Assembly: GCA_021776435.1 (NCBI GenBank)
Contig: JAJFFW010000098.1
Coordinates: forward strand, 27,793-91,792
Reading direction: 5' to 3'
Source of the DNA: Parvularculaceae bacterium
Lineage (GTDB): Bacteria > Pseudomonadota > Alphaproteobacteria > Caulobacterales > Parvularculaceae
Length of the DNA: 64,000 nucleotides
Under the pieces are notes generated by a model. It was not told the DNA's origin. It searched no databases and worked only from the letters and a program-made list of their open reading frames with translations. The position numbers were made by a program, and so were the translations under genes. Numbering within the stretch: position 1 is the stretch's first letter; each line of letters opens with the position of its first letter. This document shows positions 26,694-35,171 of the stretch, one piece after another.

Positions 26694-27872
26694 TCAGTTC
26701 TTCAGCGGCTCGGTGCCTTCGCTTAATATTTCAAGATAGCGTGAATAGGCATAAACGCGCCCCCGCTGTTTGCCGCTGACCTCGTCTATCAAGCCTAGCT
26801 CTTCCAGATGCGTCATAGCCTTTGCCGTCGCCGGGAATGAGGTTTGAATGAGCTCTGCTGCTTTTCCGATCGAAATGATGGGACGTTGCTGTAACACCTG
26901 CAGGACCGCGCCTGCGGTCGGCGCCGCGCGCCCGAGCGTCTTGACGGTTTCGAGATCGGCTTCAAATAGCTCCGAAATGCGGTGCGCCGCTTCATGGGCG
27001 CCGCGCGCGACATCGCGGACTCCGGTAAGGAAGAATTCGAGCCAGGCTTCCCAGCGGCCGTGTTCGCGGACTTCTTGAAGCAGGTCGTAATATGTTCGGC
27101 GATTGGTTTTGAAATAAAGACTGAGATAGAGGAGCGGTTCTCGCAGCAGTCCTCGCTCACAGAGATAGAGCGTGATCAATAGACGGCCGAGCCGGCCGTT
27201 GCCGTCAAGAAACGGGTGAATGGTTTCGAATTGAACATGGGCAAGCCCCGCCTTGATGATGACAGGAAGGCCGCTCTCGTCCTCATGAAGGAATGCTTCC
27301 ATGTCGCTCATGAGATCGGGGACGTCGCCCGGCGGCGGCGGAACGAATAGCGCATTGCCGGGCCGCGTGCCCCCGATCCAGTTTTGCGAGGTTCTGAATT
27401 CGCCTGGCTGTTTCGTGCTGCCGCGTCCTGTCGCCAGCAGGATTTCATGCATTTCGCGTAGCAGACGAAGCGACAGCGGAAAGCCCTCCGCCATTCGGCG
27501 AAGGCCATGGTTCAGAGCGGCGACATAGGTCGAGACTTCCGCCACATCGTCAATGGGCGCCCCCGGCGCGGCATCGCTCTCGTACAGCAGGAGATCGGAA
27601 AGGGAGGACTGCGTGCCCTCGATCTGCGAAGAGAGCAGCGCTTCCTTACGCACATACATATATAGAAACAGGGACGTATCGGGCGCGATGGTGCGAACGC
27701 CGTCAAGCCGCCCCAAGGCGTGCATGGCTTCGCTGATCAACCCGGCGAGCGCGGATATGTCTACGGGCGGTGAAGGCGGCAGGGGGTTGGGTATATAAGC
27801 GCGCACGCGCTTGCCCACGGCGCTGGTGGTCACATAGCGCCCGATACGCTGACTTAAATCGAGTGTCGGCAT
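26694..27872 (-). CDS. Fic family protein with C-terminal winged helix
   Basis: A 392-residue Fic protein, usually an AMP-transferase (or reverse) acting on protein hydroxyl groups. The active motif HPFLDGNGRLGR is complete at residues 219-230. An inhibitory motif of the S/TxxxE(G/N) type is visible as SSQIEG (S81, E85, G86), placed before the Fic core as in self-inhibited class II enzymes. The C-terminus (about 300-392; SIGKAAELIQTSFPATAKAM, then LEELGLIDEVSGKQRGRVYA) is a winged helix-turn-helix. Two inverted repeats lie in its promoter, which suggests that it regulates itself. It is first in the island. Confidence 0.92.
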   Translation of the reverse strand: MPTLDLSQRIGRYVTTSAVGKRVRAYIPNPLPPSPPVDISALAGLISEAMHALGRLDGVRTIAPDTSLFLYMYVRKEALLSSQIEGTQSSLSDLLLYESDAAPGAPIDDVAEVSTYVAALNHGLRRMAEGFPLSLRLLREMHEILLATGRGSTKQPGEFRTSQNWIGGTRPGNALFVPPPPGDVPDLMSDMEAFLHEDESGLPVIIKAGLAHVQFETIHPFLDGNGRLGRLLITLYLCERGLLREPLLYLSLYFKTNRRTYYDLLQEVREHGRWEAWLEFFLTGVRDVARGAHEAAHRISELFEADLETVKTLGRAAPTAGAVLQVLQQRPIISIGKAAELIQTSFPATAKAMTHLEELGLIDEVSGKQRGRVYAYSRYLEILSEGTEPLKN

Positions 27873-27881
27873 GGCGGCGAG

Positions 27882-27952
27882 CCTTTAATAACGCTTTCCT
27901 TATTAAAGGATAGGGCATGAAAGTTAAATAAGGAAAGTCCTTATTTAACTTT
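27882..27952 (-). promoter_or_regulatory. Two inverted repeats upstream of fic (candidate operators)
   Basis: The first repeat is CCTTTAATAA (27882-27891), 8 bases, TTATTAAAGG (27900-27909). The second is AAAGTTAAATAAGGA (27920-27934), 3 bases, and its exact complement (27938-27952). Both share the half-site TCCTTATT, also seen as AATAAGGA. They lie 10 to 80 bases upstream of the fic start codon, in the promoter position. Confidence 0.75.
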
Positions 27953-28316
27953 AACCGACGCCAGCGCTACAAGGTCAATAAAATCAATATCTTATGAGTT
28001 TCGTGGGCCGGGCGGTAAACAGGGCTTCAGGCCTAGGGGCTAATTTTTGTTTGACCGGCATTTTCTTAAAGTGTCGGGCCTTGCGCCCCGAGCTAAGCGG
28101 CCAATGTTAACCACCCGTTCACGTCTGCAATCTGTCCGCTTCTATGAGCGCTGCCGATAAAACGTTGTTCGCAGCGTCTCGAAAGAAACGTAAGACGCAG
28201 AATGACTCAGGTCGCGTGAAGAAACTTTTGGAGCGGTTCGGGCGGACATCAGTGCGCAGAGCTAGGCGGTAAGACTGCAGGCATGACGCCGATTCTTACG
28301 AATCTGTTTGGTTTGC
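27953..28316. other. Region between fic operators and the restriction enzyme gene
   Basis: No convincing gene is seen. A short + strand frame at 28144-28272 (42 residues, basic, MSAADKTLFAASRKKRKTQN) is open but has no ribosome site that I trust. The sequence contains the promoter-proximal part of the fic region and the 3' end of the restriction-modification gene. Confidence 0.5.
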
Positions 28317-31235
28317 TCACCCTTCTTGCTTCTTCGCCCGGTCCTGGTTTAGCTCGAACAAGCGCTTGAGAATTTCCTCGTCGGTCAGCTTACCCGATCT
28401 GAAATCCTCTTCCCAGCCATAAGCGGCGGCGACTGCCGCATCGAGCGCGCGATGCGCATTGTCGAGCCAAGCCGGGCGCTCATTGTATAGATTGGTCAGC
28501 GTGCGTTTTTTGAGAATCTTCTCCGCCTTTTCGTCCACCGGCAGGATGCGATCAGGATAGCCCTCGACCACTTCCGGCACGCGCTTGACGAGATCAGGCG
28601 GGTTCAGCCAGTTCTCGCGCAGTTCGTTCAGACTCGCTGCAGCGGCCGCGATCGCCTGCGCGCGCGGATCGTTGGCATAATCCGCAGCGGGGATGTTAGG
28701 TGTCAGACCTTTGGGAAAGGGGAAGGTTTCGAAGCAATCACTTGGCGTATAAACAGGATCATTTCCCACGCCATGATATTGGCAATTCGCCAAAGTCCAC
28801 ACCTCGTGGAATTTTCCCGAAAGAATGCCAAAGACTGTGTCAGCCTCACTATCAATAATAATTACACGTGTATCTGGTATCACTACCGGGCTCGCCCACC
28901 TGAACACGCGGTATTTTGTTACAAGCCCAGTTACCAGCAACCGGGATTTTGAATTTATTGCCGCGCGAGCGGTTTCGCCAGTCCTTCTAAAGAGCCACCA
29001 ATTTTTGGACGTCCGGCTTTCACGGTTCTCGGCGCGCGCAACAGGAGTTCTCTTCTTGATTAGAGCGAATGGCGCCTCATACAGCGAAGCAGCTTCATAG
29101 TTTTTACCGAAGAAGTCTATTATCCATTTGTCAGTAGGACGGCCAATGATCTCGCGAACGGTTAAGTATGGTTTTACAACGTCAGCGTTGGAGTTACCAT
29201 TGGGATTTCTTGGCAAATCAATAAGGTCAATAGCTTCATCGCGCGCTATCTCAAATGGACCACCCTTCTCAATGCCACGGACAGCTTTTTTCAAATTTTG
29301 CTTTAATAAATGCTTCTCCGATAGATCAAATGTAAATCCCTTTAGAGTCGAAGATATCTTTGCAACGTCTGCTGAGTCCAACTCGCGGCTCACCTCTTGA
29401 GAAACATCGCAAACAATTATTGAAACTCGCACATCAGCTCCATCGACGACCCATGGTTCATCGCTTCGAGCGAATGAAATTGGCGCTAAATCATATAGAG
29501 CTTCAGCCGCAAAAGAGTTTGCTGGGCTCCTAATCATATTCGTTGCAACAAATCCTACGCGTTTGGTTTTGTGGCGAATTTTATCCGCGGCTTTTAGGAA
29601 CCAATAGACAACCAGATCAATTGCATTTCCTTTCCCTTCGACGAGGGTTCGCAATTGACGGACATAATCATCCCCCAATCGATCAAGCATCCATTTGGCG
29701 CCCAGAAATGGCGGATTCCCAACAATTACATCTGCGTCTGGCCATTGCGCTTCGCACCATTCACCAGTTTCTGGCATCTGTTCTATGAGAGCATCCCGGC
29801 ATTCGATGTTCCCCAGCGGCCTAAGGATCGGATTCGTGTGCGCGCTGAATCCGTTTCGGCGCATCCATTGGATTTCGCCGATCCAGATGGAGACGCGGGC
29901 GAGCTCCGCCGCATACGGATTGATCTCGATGCCTTTAACGGCCTCGGGCCCCACTTGTGGGAAGGCGCGCGGCAGCCCCAAAGTTTCCGCATCGAGATTG
30001 GCCTTGTGTTCCAAATCCTTTAGCGCTAGCAGCGAAAGATAAAGAAAATTGCCTGATCCGCACGCGGGATCGAGCACTCGAAAAACTTTCAGACGGTCGA
30101 TAAAAGCCTTGTGTAATTTTTCAGCGCTGTTGAGGGCTTTAGTGCGCGCAGCGAGCTCCTTGCCGCGCAATAGCTTTTCCTTTGTTTCCTCTGGAACGCC
30201 GGCGATAAGTTTCTCGATCTTTGCCTTTGTTTCCTCCCACTCCTTCGTCAATGGCTCGACGATAACTGGATTCACGATCATCATGATCTTGTCGCGGTCG
30301 GTATAGTGAGCACCGAGCTGTGAACGCTTTGATGGGTCCAGCCCGCGTTCGAACAATGTCCCGAGTATAGAGGGATCGATGTCTTGCCAATCGAGCTTGG
30401 CCGCCTTCAGCGCCAGTGCGACGTCATCCCGATCCATCGGCAGCGCTTCGTCGCTATCGAAGAGACCGCCATTGAACCAGGGTATCTCCTCAAAGCCGAC
30501 TGCGCCGCCATCCTTCATTGCGGCGAATAATTGCTGAAGAAAGCCTTGCGCCTTTTCCGGCGACCGCTCGGCCATCTCCATCGCCTTCTGGAACATTTTG
30601 TTCGGAAGCAAGTCGACATCTTCCGCGAACATGCAGAACACGAGGCGGTTGACAAAATGCGCGACCTTTCGCGCGTAGTCCTGCTCATCTTCGCCGTCTG
30701 GACGGCGAGCGCGAAGCCGCTGCGCAAGTTCGGAGAACTCGTCCGCCGCATCGGCTGTTAATTGTGTGCGCGTGCGCTTCGGTTTCAGCGATTCCGGATT
30801 TGAGAACGCCGCTTTCAGAAGGTCGCGCTTGGCCGCATCGACCAAATCCGTCAACGCAATCTCATGGTGTTCCTGGATCGTATTCGTCCAGTTCGTCCGA
30901 ATAATAATCTTTTTGGTGTCGGAAACGATCAGTAGCGGCGGATTTTCAAGCGCCACCGAATAGCGCAGCAACTGATCGTGTGCGCGGTCGAGGTCTTTGT
31001 GAGGTCCCTTGTATTCCCAACCAAAGCACCCTTTTTTCCAAACATCGGCGAAGCCGTTGCCGCCCGTTGATTTCGTGGCGCCCTTTTCAAAGCAATATGT
31101 CTCGCCAGTCTGATCGACATCCGTTGGCTTCGGCTCATCCAGCAAGTCGCACAAATCATTAAAATGAGACTGCGCGGCGGCGCTCTCCTTGAGCGTGGAC
31201 TTTTCCCATTTACGAATGAAGTCGGTCGGATTCAT
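28317..31235 (-). CDS. Single-chain restriction-modification enzyme, MmeI-like (type IIL/IIG)
   Basis: A 972-residue protein combining nuclease and adenine methyltransferase. The start at 31235 (MNPTDFIRKWEKSTLKESAA) fits the family; an in-frame codon at 31307 adds a basic leader. The N-terminal nuclease motif is plausible: D64 followed by E74 and K76 in FGWEYKG. A helical spacer follows (RARRPDGEDEQDYARKVAHF, then VNRLVFCMFAEDVDLLP), then the methyltransferase with DPACGSGNFLYLSLLAL and NPPF in DVIVGNPPFLGAKW. The last 350 residues hold the target-recognition region. No BREX or DISARM partner genes are nearby, so it is best read as a stand-alone system. Confidence 0.85.
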   Translation of the reverse strand: MNPTDFIRKWEKSTLKESAAAQSHFNDLCDLLDEPKPTDVDQTGETYCFEKGATKSTGGNGFADVWKKGCFGWEYKGPHKDLDRAHDQLLRYSVALENPPLLIVSDTKKIIIRTNWTNTIQEHHEIALTDLVDAAKRDLLKAAFSNPESLKPKRTRTQLTADAADEFSELAQRLRARRPDGEDEQDYARKVAHFVNRLVFCMFAEDVDLLPNKMFQKAMEMAERSPEKAQGFLQQLFAAMKDGGAVGFEEIPWFNGGLFDSDEALPMDRDDVALALKAAKLDWQDIDPSILGTLFERGLDPSKRSQLGAHYTDRDKIMMIVNPVIVEPLTKEWEETKAKIEKLIAGVPEETKEKLLRGKELAARTKALNSAEKLHKAFIDRLKVFRVLDPACGSGNFLYLSLLALKDLEHKANLDAETLGLPRAFPQVGPEAVKGIEINPYAAELARVSIWIGEIQWMRRNGFSAHTNPILRPLGNIECRDALIEQMPETGEWCEAQWPDADVIVGNPPFLGAKWMLDRLGDDYVRQLRTLVEGKGNAIDLVVYWFLKAADKIRHKTKRVGFVATNMIRSPANSFAAEALYDLAPISFARSDEPWVVDGADVRVSIIVCDVSQEVSRELDSADVAKISSTLKGFTFDLSEKHLLKQNLKKAVRGIEKGGPFEIARDEAIDLIDLPRNPNGNSNADVVKPYLTVREIIGRPTDKWIIDFFGKNYEAASLYEAPFALIKKRTPVARAENRESRTSKNWWLFRRTGETARAAINSKSRLLVTGLVTKYRVFRWASPVVIPDTRVIIIDSEADTVFGILSGKFHEVWTLANCQYHGVGNDPVYTPSDCFETFPFPKGLTPNIPAADYANDPRAQAIAAAAASLNELRENWLNPPDLVKRVPEVVEGYPDRILPVDEKAEKILKKRTLTNLYNERPAWLDNAHRALDAAVAAAYGWEEDFRSGKLTDEEILKRLFELNQDRAKKQEG

Positions 31236-31287
31236 GTTTTTATTATGCTTTGATTTATTCCGCCCAGGAAGTCTACTGAATCTTGGT

Positions 31288-32325
31288 TTACTTACTTGTT
31301 TCGACAAGCGCTCTTGCGTCTTCCGATAGCCTGGCCATTCCCTCCTTGATTCGTTCGCGCCAGCCGACGCCGCGCTTTTTGGCCTCCGCTAGCGCTGATT
31401 TGAAATCATCCAGGCGGCGTTTGGCCGACAGTGCTTCGATCAGGGTTGCGGCTTGCGCAATGTCCTTGTCGGATTTAGCGGCGCTCTCGCCCGAGCTGTG
31501 GCGCATCGTGGCGACGATGAGTTTGTGAACGGTGTAACGCTCCGGCGTTGGAACATTGACGAGCGCGCCGGTCTTGCTGAGCACTGCCGCTTGCACGGTA
31601 TCCTTCAGCAAGAAGTCCATGAAACGAAGCGGAACGGCGTCGGTCTTGAGGCTCGGCAATTGCACGGGTTCGTCGCGGCCCTTGCCGCGATTGGTCGTGA
31701 GCACATCGACGCGATAACCGCCCGGCCGCGCATAGGTTGTCGCTGCGGTCGGCGATGAAATGTGCGGAACCGGCGAGAATCGTTTGTCGACTTGTTGCAA
31801 GATGTCGAGAAACGGCGCGTCAACGGAATCATCAATCGCGACGGCGACCCCGTAGTCTTGCGCTACGTCAACGTCGCCGGTTCTGATCGACGCGCCCGGC
31901 AGTTTGACGCCAAGCAACCCTGCATAGGTCTGGAACGCGACCGTGCCGACAATGACGCCGCGCAGACGGAAGACGCCGGCTTCGGCGAGCGCTTCAATTA
32001 CGGCCGCGGTCAGTGCATCAGGTTCGGGAAGCCCTGCGCCTTTTAGCGAGCGGATAATTGCTTTGCGCGCATCGGCGTCCGCCTTGGCGGCCTGGCCTTT
32101 TTCGATCGCTGCGGCGAACTCTTCAGTGTCAGGGCCGAGATAGCGCTCGGGCGGGCGGCCGCTCGGCCCGGTCGGCTCCTGGACATACCAATACGTCTTG
32201 CCGGAAATCTCTCGTTTGCGGAACGTCGAGCCGACCGGGAAGTCCGACGCCGTCTGGACGCGCAGAAGGTCTACGAGCTCGGCGTAGCTGGTCTGGATAA
32301 CAAGCGGCAGTTCATGAATTGGCAT
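31288..32325 (-). CDS. GSU2403-family nucleotidyltransferase-fold protein
   Basis: A 345-residue protein of the GSU2403/COG5397 nucleotidyltransferase-fold group. The N-terminal 80 residues (GSTFRKREISGKTYWYVQEP, ERYLGPDT) are a small domain typical of this family. The core has GVFRLRGVIVGTVAFQTYAG and the acidic pair TGDVDVAQD expected of a polymerase-beta-like fold, then YRVDVLTTNRG. Biochemical function is not established. It sits 52 bases upstream of the restriction-modification gene on the same strand. Nucleotidyltransferases beside defence genes are often antitoxin- or toxin-like, which is only an inference here. Confidence 0.8.
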   Translation of the reverse strand: MPIHELPLVIQTSYAELVDLLRVQTASDFPVGSTFRKREISGKTYWYVQEPTGPSGRPPERYLGPDTEEFAAAIEKGQAAKADADARKAIIRSLKGAGLPEPDALTAAVIEALAEAGVFRLRGVIVGTVAFQTYAGLLGVKLPGASIRTGDVDVAQDYGVAVAIDDSVDAPFLDILQQVDKRFSPVPHISSPTAATTYARPGGYRVDVLTTNRGKGRDEPVQLPSLKTDAVPLRFMDFLLKDTVQAAVLSKTGALVNVPTPERYTVHKLIVATMRHSSGESAAKSDKDIAQAATLIEALSAKRRLDDFKSALAEAKKRGVGWRERIKEGMARLSEDARALVETSK

Positions 32326-32469
32326 TTACCGGCAATATAGACTTTTGCCGGTAAATCGGCAAGCGGTTCGATTTCACCCGCTTTGGGCGTCTTTTTAGCG
32401 GCGTTTCCCCGCCGTCTCCATCGACTGCATAGCCTTGTGACCTGCCCGGGCTGGCGGAGCGTCTTTCTA

Positions 32470-32563
32470 GCCCCGGCCCGCCGGGGCGCAACGGGCTCGC
32501 GCCCGTCCTCCAGTCATTCTTCCTTGCGGCTCTTCAGTGCGCCCCGGCTTCATGGTCCGGGGC
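32470..32563 (+). promoter_or_regulatory. Leader with three hairpins upstream of the ArdC-like gene
   Basis: Three stems follow each other: GCCCCGG-4-CCGGGGC (32470-32487), ACGGGC-4-GCCCGT (32491-32506) and GCCCCGG-9-CCGGGGC (32541-32563), the last followed by TTTTCTG. Stems 1 and 3 have identical arms, so their strands can swap partners. The third looks like a terminator. This has the form of an attenuator in the 160-base leader of the gene at 32631; the rest of the 305-base gap shows nothing else. Confidence 0.6.
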
Positions 32564-32630
32564 TTTTCTGACGCGTCTCGCCGCCAGCCCGAAAGTCAAA
32601 GGGCGATGGCGGGAGAAAAGGAGACGCGCC

Positions 32631-33515
32631 ATGAAACCCCGCAACAAGACTTCACTCTACACGGACGTAACGAACCGCATCATCATCGAACTCGAAGAAG
32701 GCCGCTTGCCCTGGGTGCAGCCCTGGAGCGCCGAGCAATTGTCCGCGCCCTTGGGCCTGCCGAAAAACGCCGCCACCGGCCGCGCCTATTCCGGCATCAA
32801 CATCCTGATCCTCTGGGACGCCACCGCCGAACACATCCGATCGACGCAGCGCTGGCTCACCTTCAAACAGGCGCAAACGCTCGGCGGAACCGTGCGCAAA
32901 GGTGAGAAAGGCGTCACCGTCTGTTACGCCGATCGCTTCACGCCGAAAACGGAAATCGATCGCGCCGCGGAAGCCGGCGAGCAACCGCAACAAGTCGCAT
33001 TTCTGAAGCGCTACACTGTCTTCAACGTCGATCAATGCGACGGCTTAGGGGACGATCTATACGCCGACCCGGCGCCATTGCCGGAGCGTGAAATCATCCC
33101 TCACGCTGAAGCAGTCATCGCCGCAACTGGCGCCGATATCCGCATGGGCGGCGCGAAAGCCTTCTACAATCCGGCCCATGATTTCATCGCCATCCCGCCG
33201 CAACAGGCCTTCTTCGATCAGATCAATTTCTATCGCACCGCGTTCCATGAACTCTCGCACTGGACCGGTCACAAGAGCCGTCTTGACCGCGAGTTCAGCG
33301 GCAAATTCGGTTCGGAATCTTACGCCCGCGAGGAGCTTGTCGCCGAACTTTCTACCGGGTTCATTTGCGCCGAGCTTGGCATTCGCCCGACCGTCTGCCA
33401 CGCCGATTATATCGGCGCCTGGCTGGAGGCTCTCCGCGAGGATGACAAGGCGATTTTCCGCGCTGCGTCGCAGGCTTCGAAGGCTGCGGAATTCGTGATT
33501 GGCGGCGCTAACTAG
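32631..33515 (+). CDS. ardC: ArdC-like antirestriction protein (ssDNA-binding plus zincin domain)
   Basis: A 294-residue protein of the ArdC/DUF1738 family found on plasmids and integrative elements, which protects incoming DNA. The N-terminal ssDNA-binding domain runs from LYTDVTNRIIIELEEGRLPW to about residue 125 (GYSGINILIL-type block seen as RAYSGINILILWD). The C-terminal zinc-peptidase-like domain has HELSHWTGHKSRLDRE with the metal motif HELSH and a later glutamate in YAREELVAELS. A ribosome site (AAGGAG) lies upstream. It faces away from the restriction gene, as expected for an element that carries both weapon and shield. Confidence 0.9.
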   Translation: MKPRNKTSLYTDVTNRIIIELEEGRLPWVQPWSAEQLSAPLGLPKNAATGRAYSGINILILWDATAEHIRSTQRWLTFKQAQTLGGTVRKGEKGVTVCYADRFTPKTEIDRAAEAGEQPQQVAFLKRYTVFNVDQCDGLGDDLYADPAPLPEREIIPHAEAVIAATGADIRMGGAKAFYNPAHDFIAIPPQQAFFDQINFYRTAFHELSHWTGHKSRLDREFSGKFGSESYAREELVAELSTGFICAELGIRPTVCHADYIGAWLEALREDDKAIFRAASQASKAAEFVIGGAN

Positions 33516-35018
33516 GTCGGTCATGACTGTTCTAGTTTTGATCGCCAATCACCAGTTTACTCGCCTTATTCGTTTCAAGAATTCAACTTCCGCGCTTGCC
33601 GCTTAGATGTCCGGACAGCGCAGGACTTGGCTTTAAGACCTACGCGCAGACGCTTTTTTTGCCTTAAAATTTCATTTCTGCAGCTGCCGCGCAGACCAAA
33701 ATAGCGCCTCGCAGCCAGTCCATCACATAGCGTTTCGGGCCCTAATTTTATCGAGGTTCCGGCCGCCCTTTGCGCCATTCTTTCGATTCGCGTCAGCAGG
33801 AGATCAGCCACTCAATACGACCAGAAACTATGAAAAAGATTGCTCGGGCGATCCGGCATCTAAACCACAATACGTCAGGCGGATTTCTCGGAACAATTGC
33901 GTTTTTGATCTGTAAAACAGCGATTAGAATTGCATCCAATGACACGAATATCGGCGATCGCCACCCGGATTATTGCGTTACAAATATCAAGCTTGGCGCG
34001 TAAAACTTGCGCATATTAGAGAAAGCATGCGCACCGAGAACGCGCTAAAACTCGTCGATGAATTGGAGAAAAACTAATTCGATGCAGCGAAAATTCCGCC
34101 CAATTTGCAGATCGTCACTGTCAATAAAACGAACTTTCAGCCGCCAGAATGAGCCTAAATGCTCACTCAACATGAAGCCTTTTTGAATCGAAAAGCGATC
34201 GAACTTACCGTAAATCGTGCGCCTCTACCGTCGGATAATATCCGCGATTTTCGCCGCACCAATGGCAAATCGGACGCCCCCCCGGCGGTGAACGCCGTCT
34301 CAAGTGAAGAAATCCGTAAACAAAGCAATTGCGAGAGAGTGAGTGACAAGGGGAAGAAAGGCTGTGAGGGCAAGATTAAAGAGGCGGCGCCGCTATGCGG
34401 CTAAGCCCTTGTCTGCACATCCTTTTAGGCGGCGCCGCTTTAATAGGGGCGGCGCCAAAATGCGGCGTTTGCGACGTGCAAAAATTCCGGCCGCAGATCG
34501 GTTCGGCGGCGGTTGTTTCAGCATCGAAGAAGTGACACTGCCAGGCGCGTCTATCTCGAGAATTTCGCTGAATGTTCTGCTAGGGCACCTGAAGAGTTTT
34601 CATCGGTTCGAAGGAGGTCGAGATCGCCGGTTTTGCAGGCGCGTGATGAAGCACCTGTTATTGCGGAAAACGGCCGACGTTTTCGAACAATGTAGCTGCT
34701 AAGGAATTGGCACGTAATAAAACGGTCGGATCATTGTCCTCTCTGCGCGCAGAACCGGACATAGAAAATTGGTAAACAGCCAAAGTGCCAAACTCTTGCC
34801 GTGCCAGCGAGAATTCGCTTGAGTTAATGCATCGGGAATTCGCAATACACTCAGCACGGTACTTGTAAGCGCGCTGGGGAAAACAAAAGATCGCATTAGC
34901 GCTTGAAATAACCGCGCGCCATTCTCAAGTGGCACACATCGGCGTCATTTGGGCGTCGCAGTCGATCGTTTAAACTGTCAAGGCCTGTTGCCAAGTTTGT
35001 GCAGATTTTGGGGTTCAC
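33516..35018. other. 1.5-kb stretch without a recognisable gene
   Basis: Both strands hold only short frames with odd composition (for example an arginine-rich 119-codon frame at 34343-34702) and no recognisable domain. A decayed gene tail can be read around 33937-34077 on + (ending AHIRESMRTENALKLVDELEKN). The stretch also carries the GC-rich repeats at 34383-34456. It could contain remnants of lost cargo genes, or an RNA that works with the reverse transcriptase downstream. Confidence 0.5.
34383..34456. repeat. Three copies of GGCGGCGCC
   Basis: GGCGGCGCCGCT occurs at 34383-34394 and 34428-34439, and GGCGGCGCC at 34448-34456. The sequence is nearly self-complementary, so each copy can fold or pair with another. 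It stands out in an AT-rich surrounding about 700 bases upstream of the reverse transcriptase. Confidence 0.55.
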
Positions 35019-35171
35019 TTGTTGAGCTTCCTTATTTGGACCGACGATACGGCGACTACCCTGGATTACCCAGAGTATGATGACCTTAATAGTATATACG
35101 ACTACGTCGATAGATTGGCACCACGCAGAACAGTCGGGGCCGGAACTGATAAGGGTAAGTGTCATGCCTGA
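35019..35171 (+). CDS. Small ORF overlapping the reverse transcriptase start
   Basis: A frame of about 50 residues (LLSFLIWTDDTATTLDYPEY, DDLNSIYDYVDRLAPRRTVG, AGTDKGKCHA) ends in TGA overlapping the ATG of the reverse transcriptase (TGATG). There is no ATG start. TTG at 35019 follows GGGG at about 6 bases and is the best candidate; the frame is open to 34974. The acidic, tyrosine-rich composition looks protein-like and unlike random sequence. It could be a leader that couples translation, a small partner protein, or the tail of a deleted gene. Confidence 0.4.
   Translation: MLSFLIWTDDTATTLDYPEYDDLNSIYDYVDRLAPRRTVGAGTDKGKCHA

Noticed and set aside
28144..28272. 42-codon basic + strand frame between fic and the restriction gene
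   Set aside because: Short, lysine-rich and without a convincing ribosome site or neighbours on its strand.
28317..31307. PglX of a BREX system or DrmMI of DISARM
   Set aside because: No brxA/B/C, pglZ, drm or helicase genes are next to it, and a nuclease motif (D64, E74, K76) is visible at the N-terminus, which fits a stand-alone MmeI-like enzyme better.
34343..34702. 119-codon arginine-rich + strand frame
   Set aside because: Composition (RARLKRRRRYAAK) reflects the GC-rich repeats and not a folded protein; no ribosome site or family.
34896..35165. 89-codon - strand frame upstream of the RT
   Set aside because: Antisense to the small ORF that is coupled to the RT; the + frame has the stop-start overlap and a more coherent sequence.
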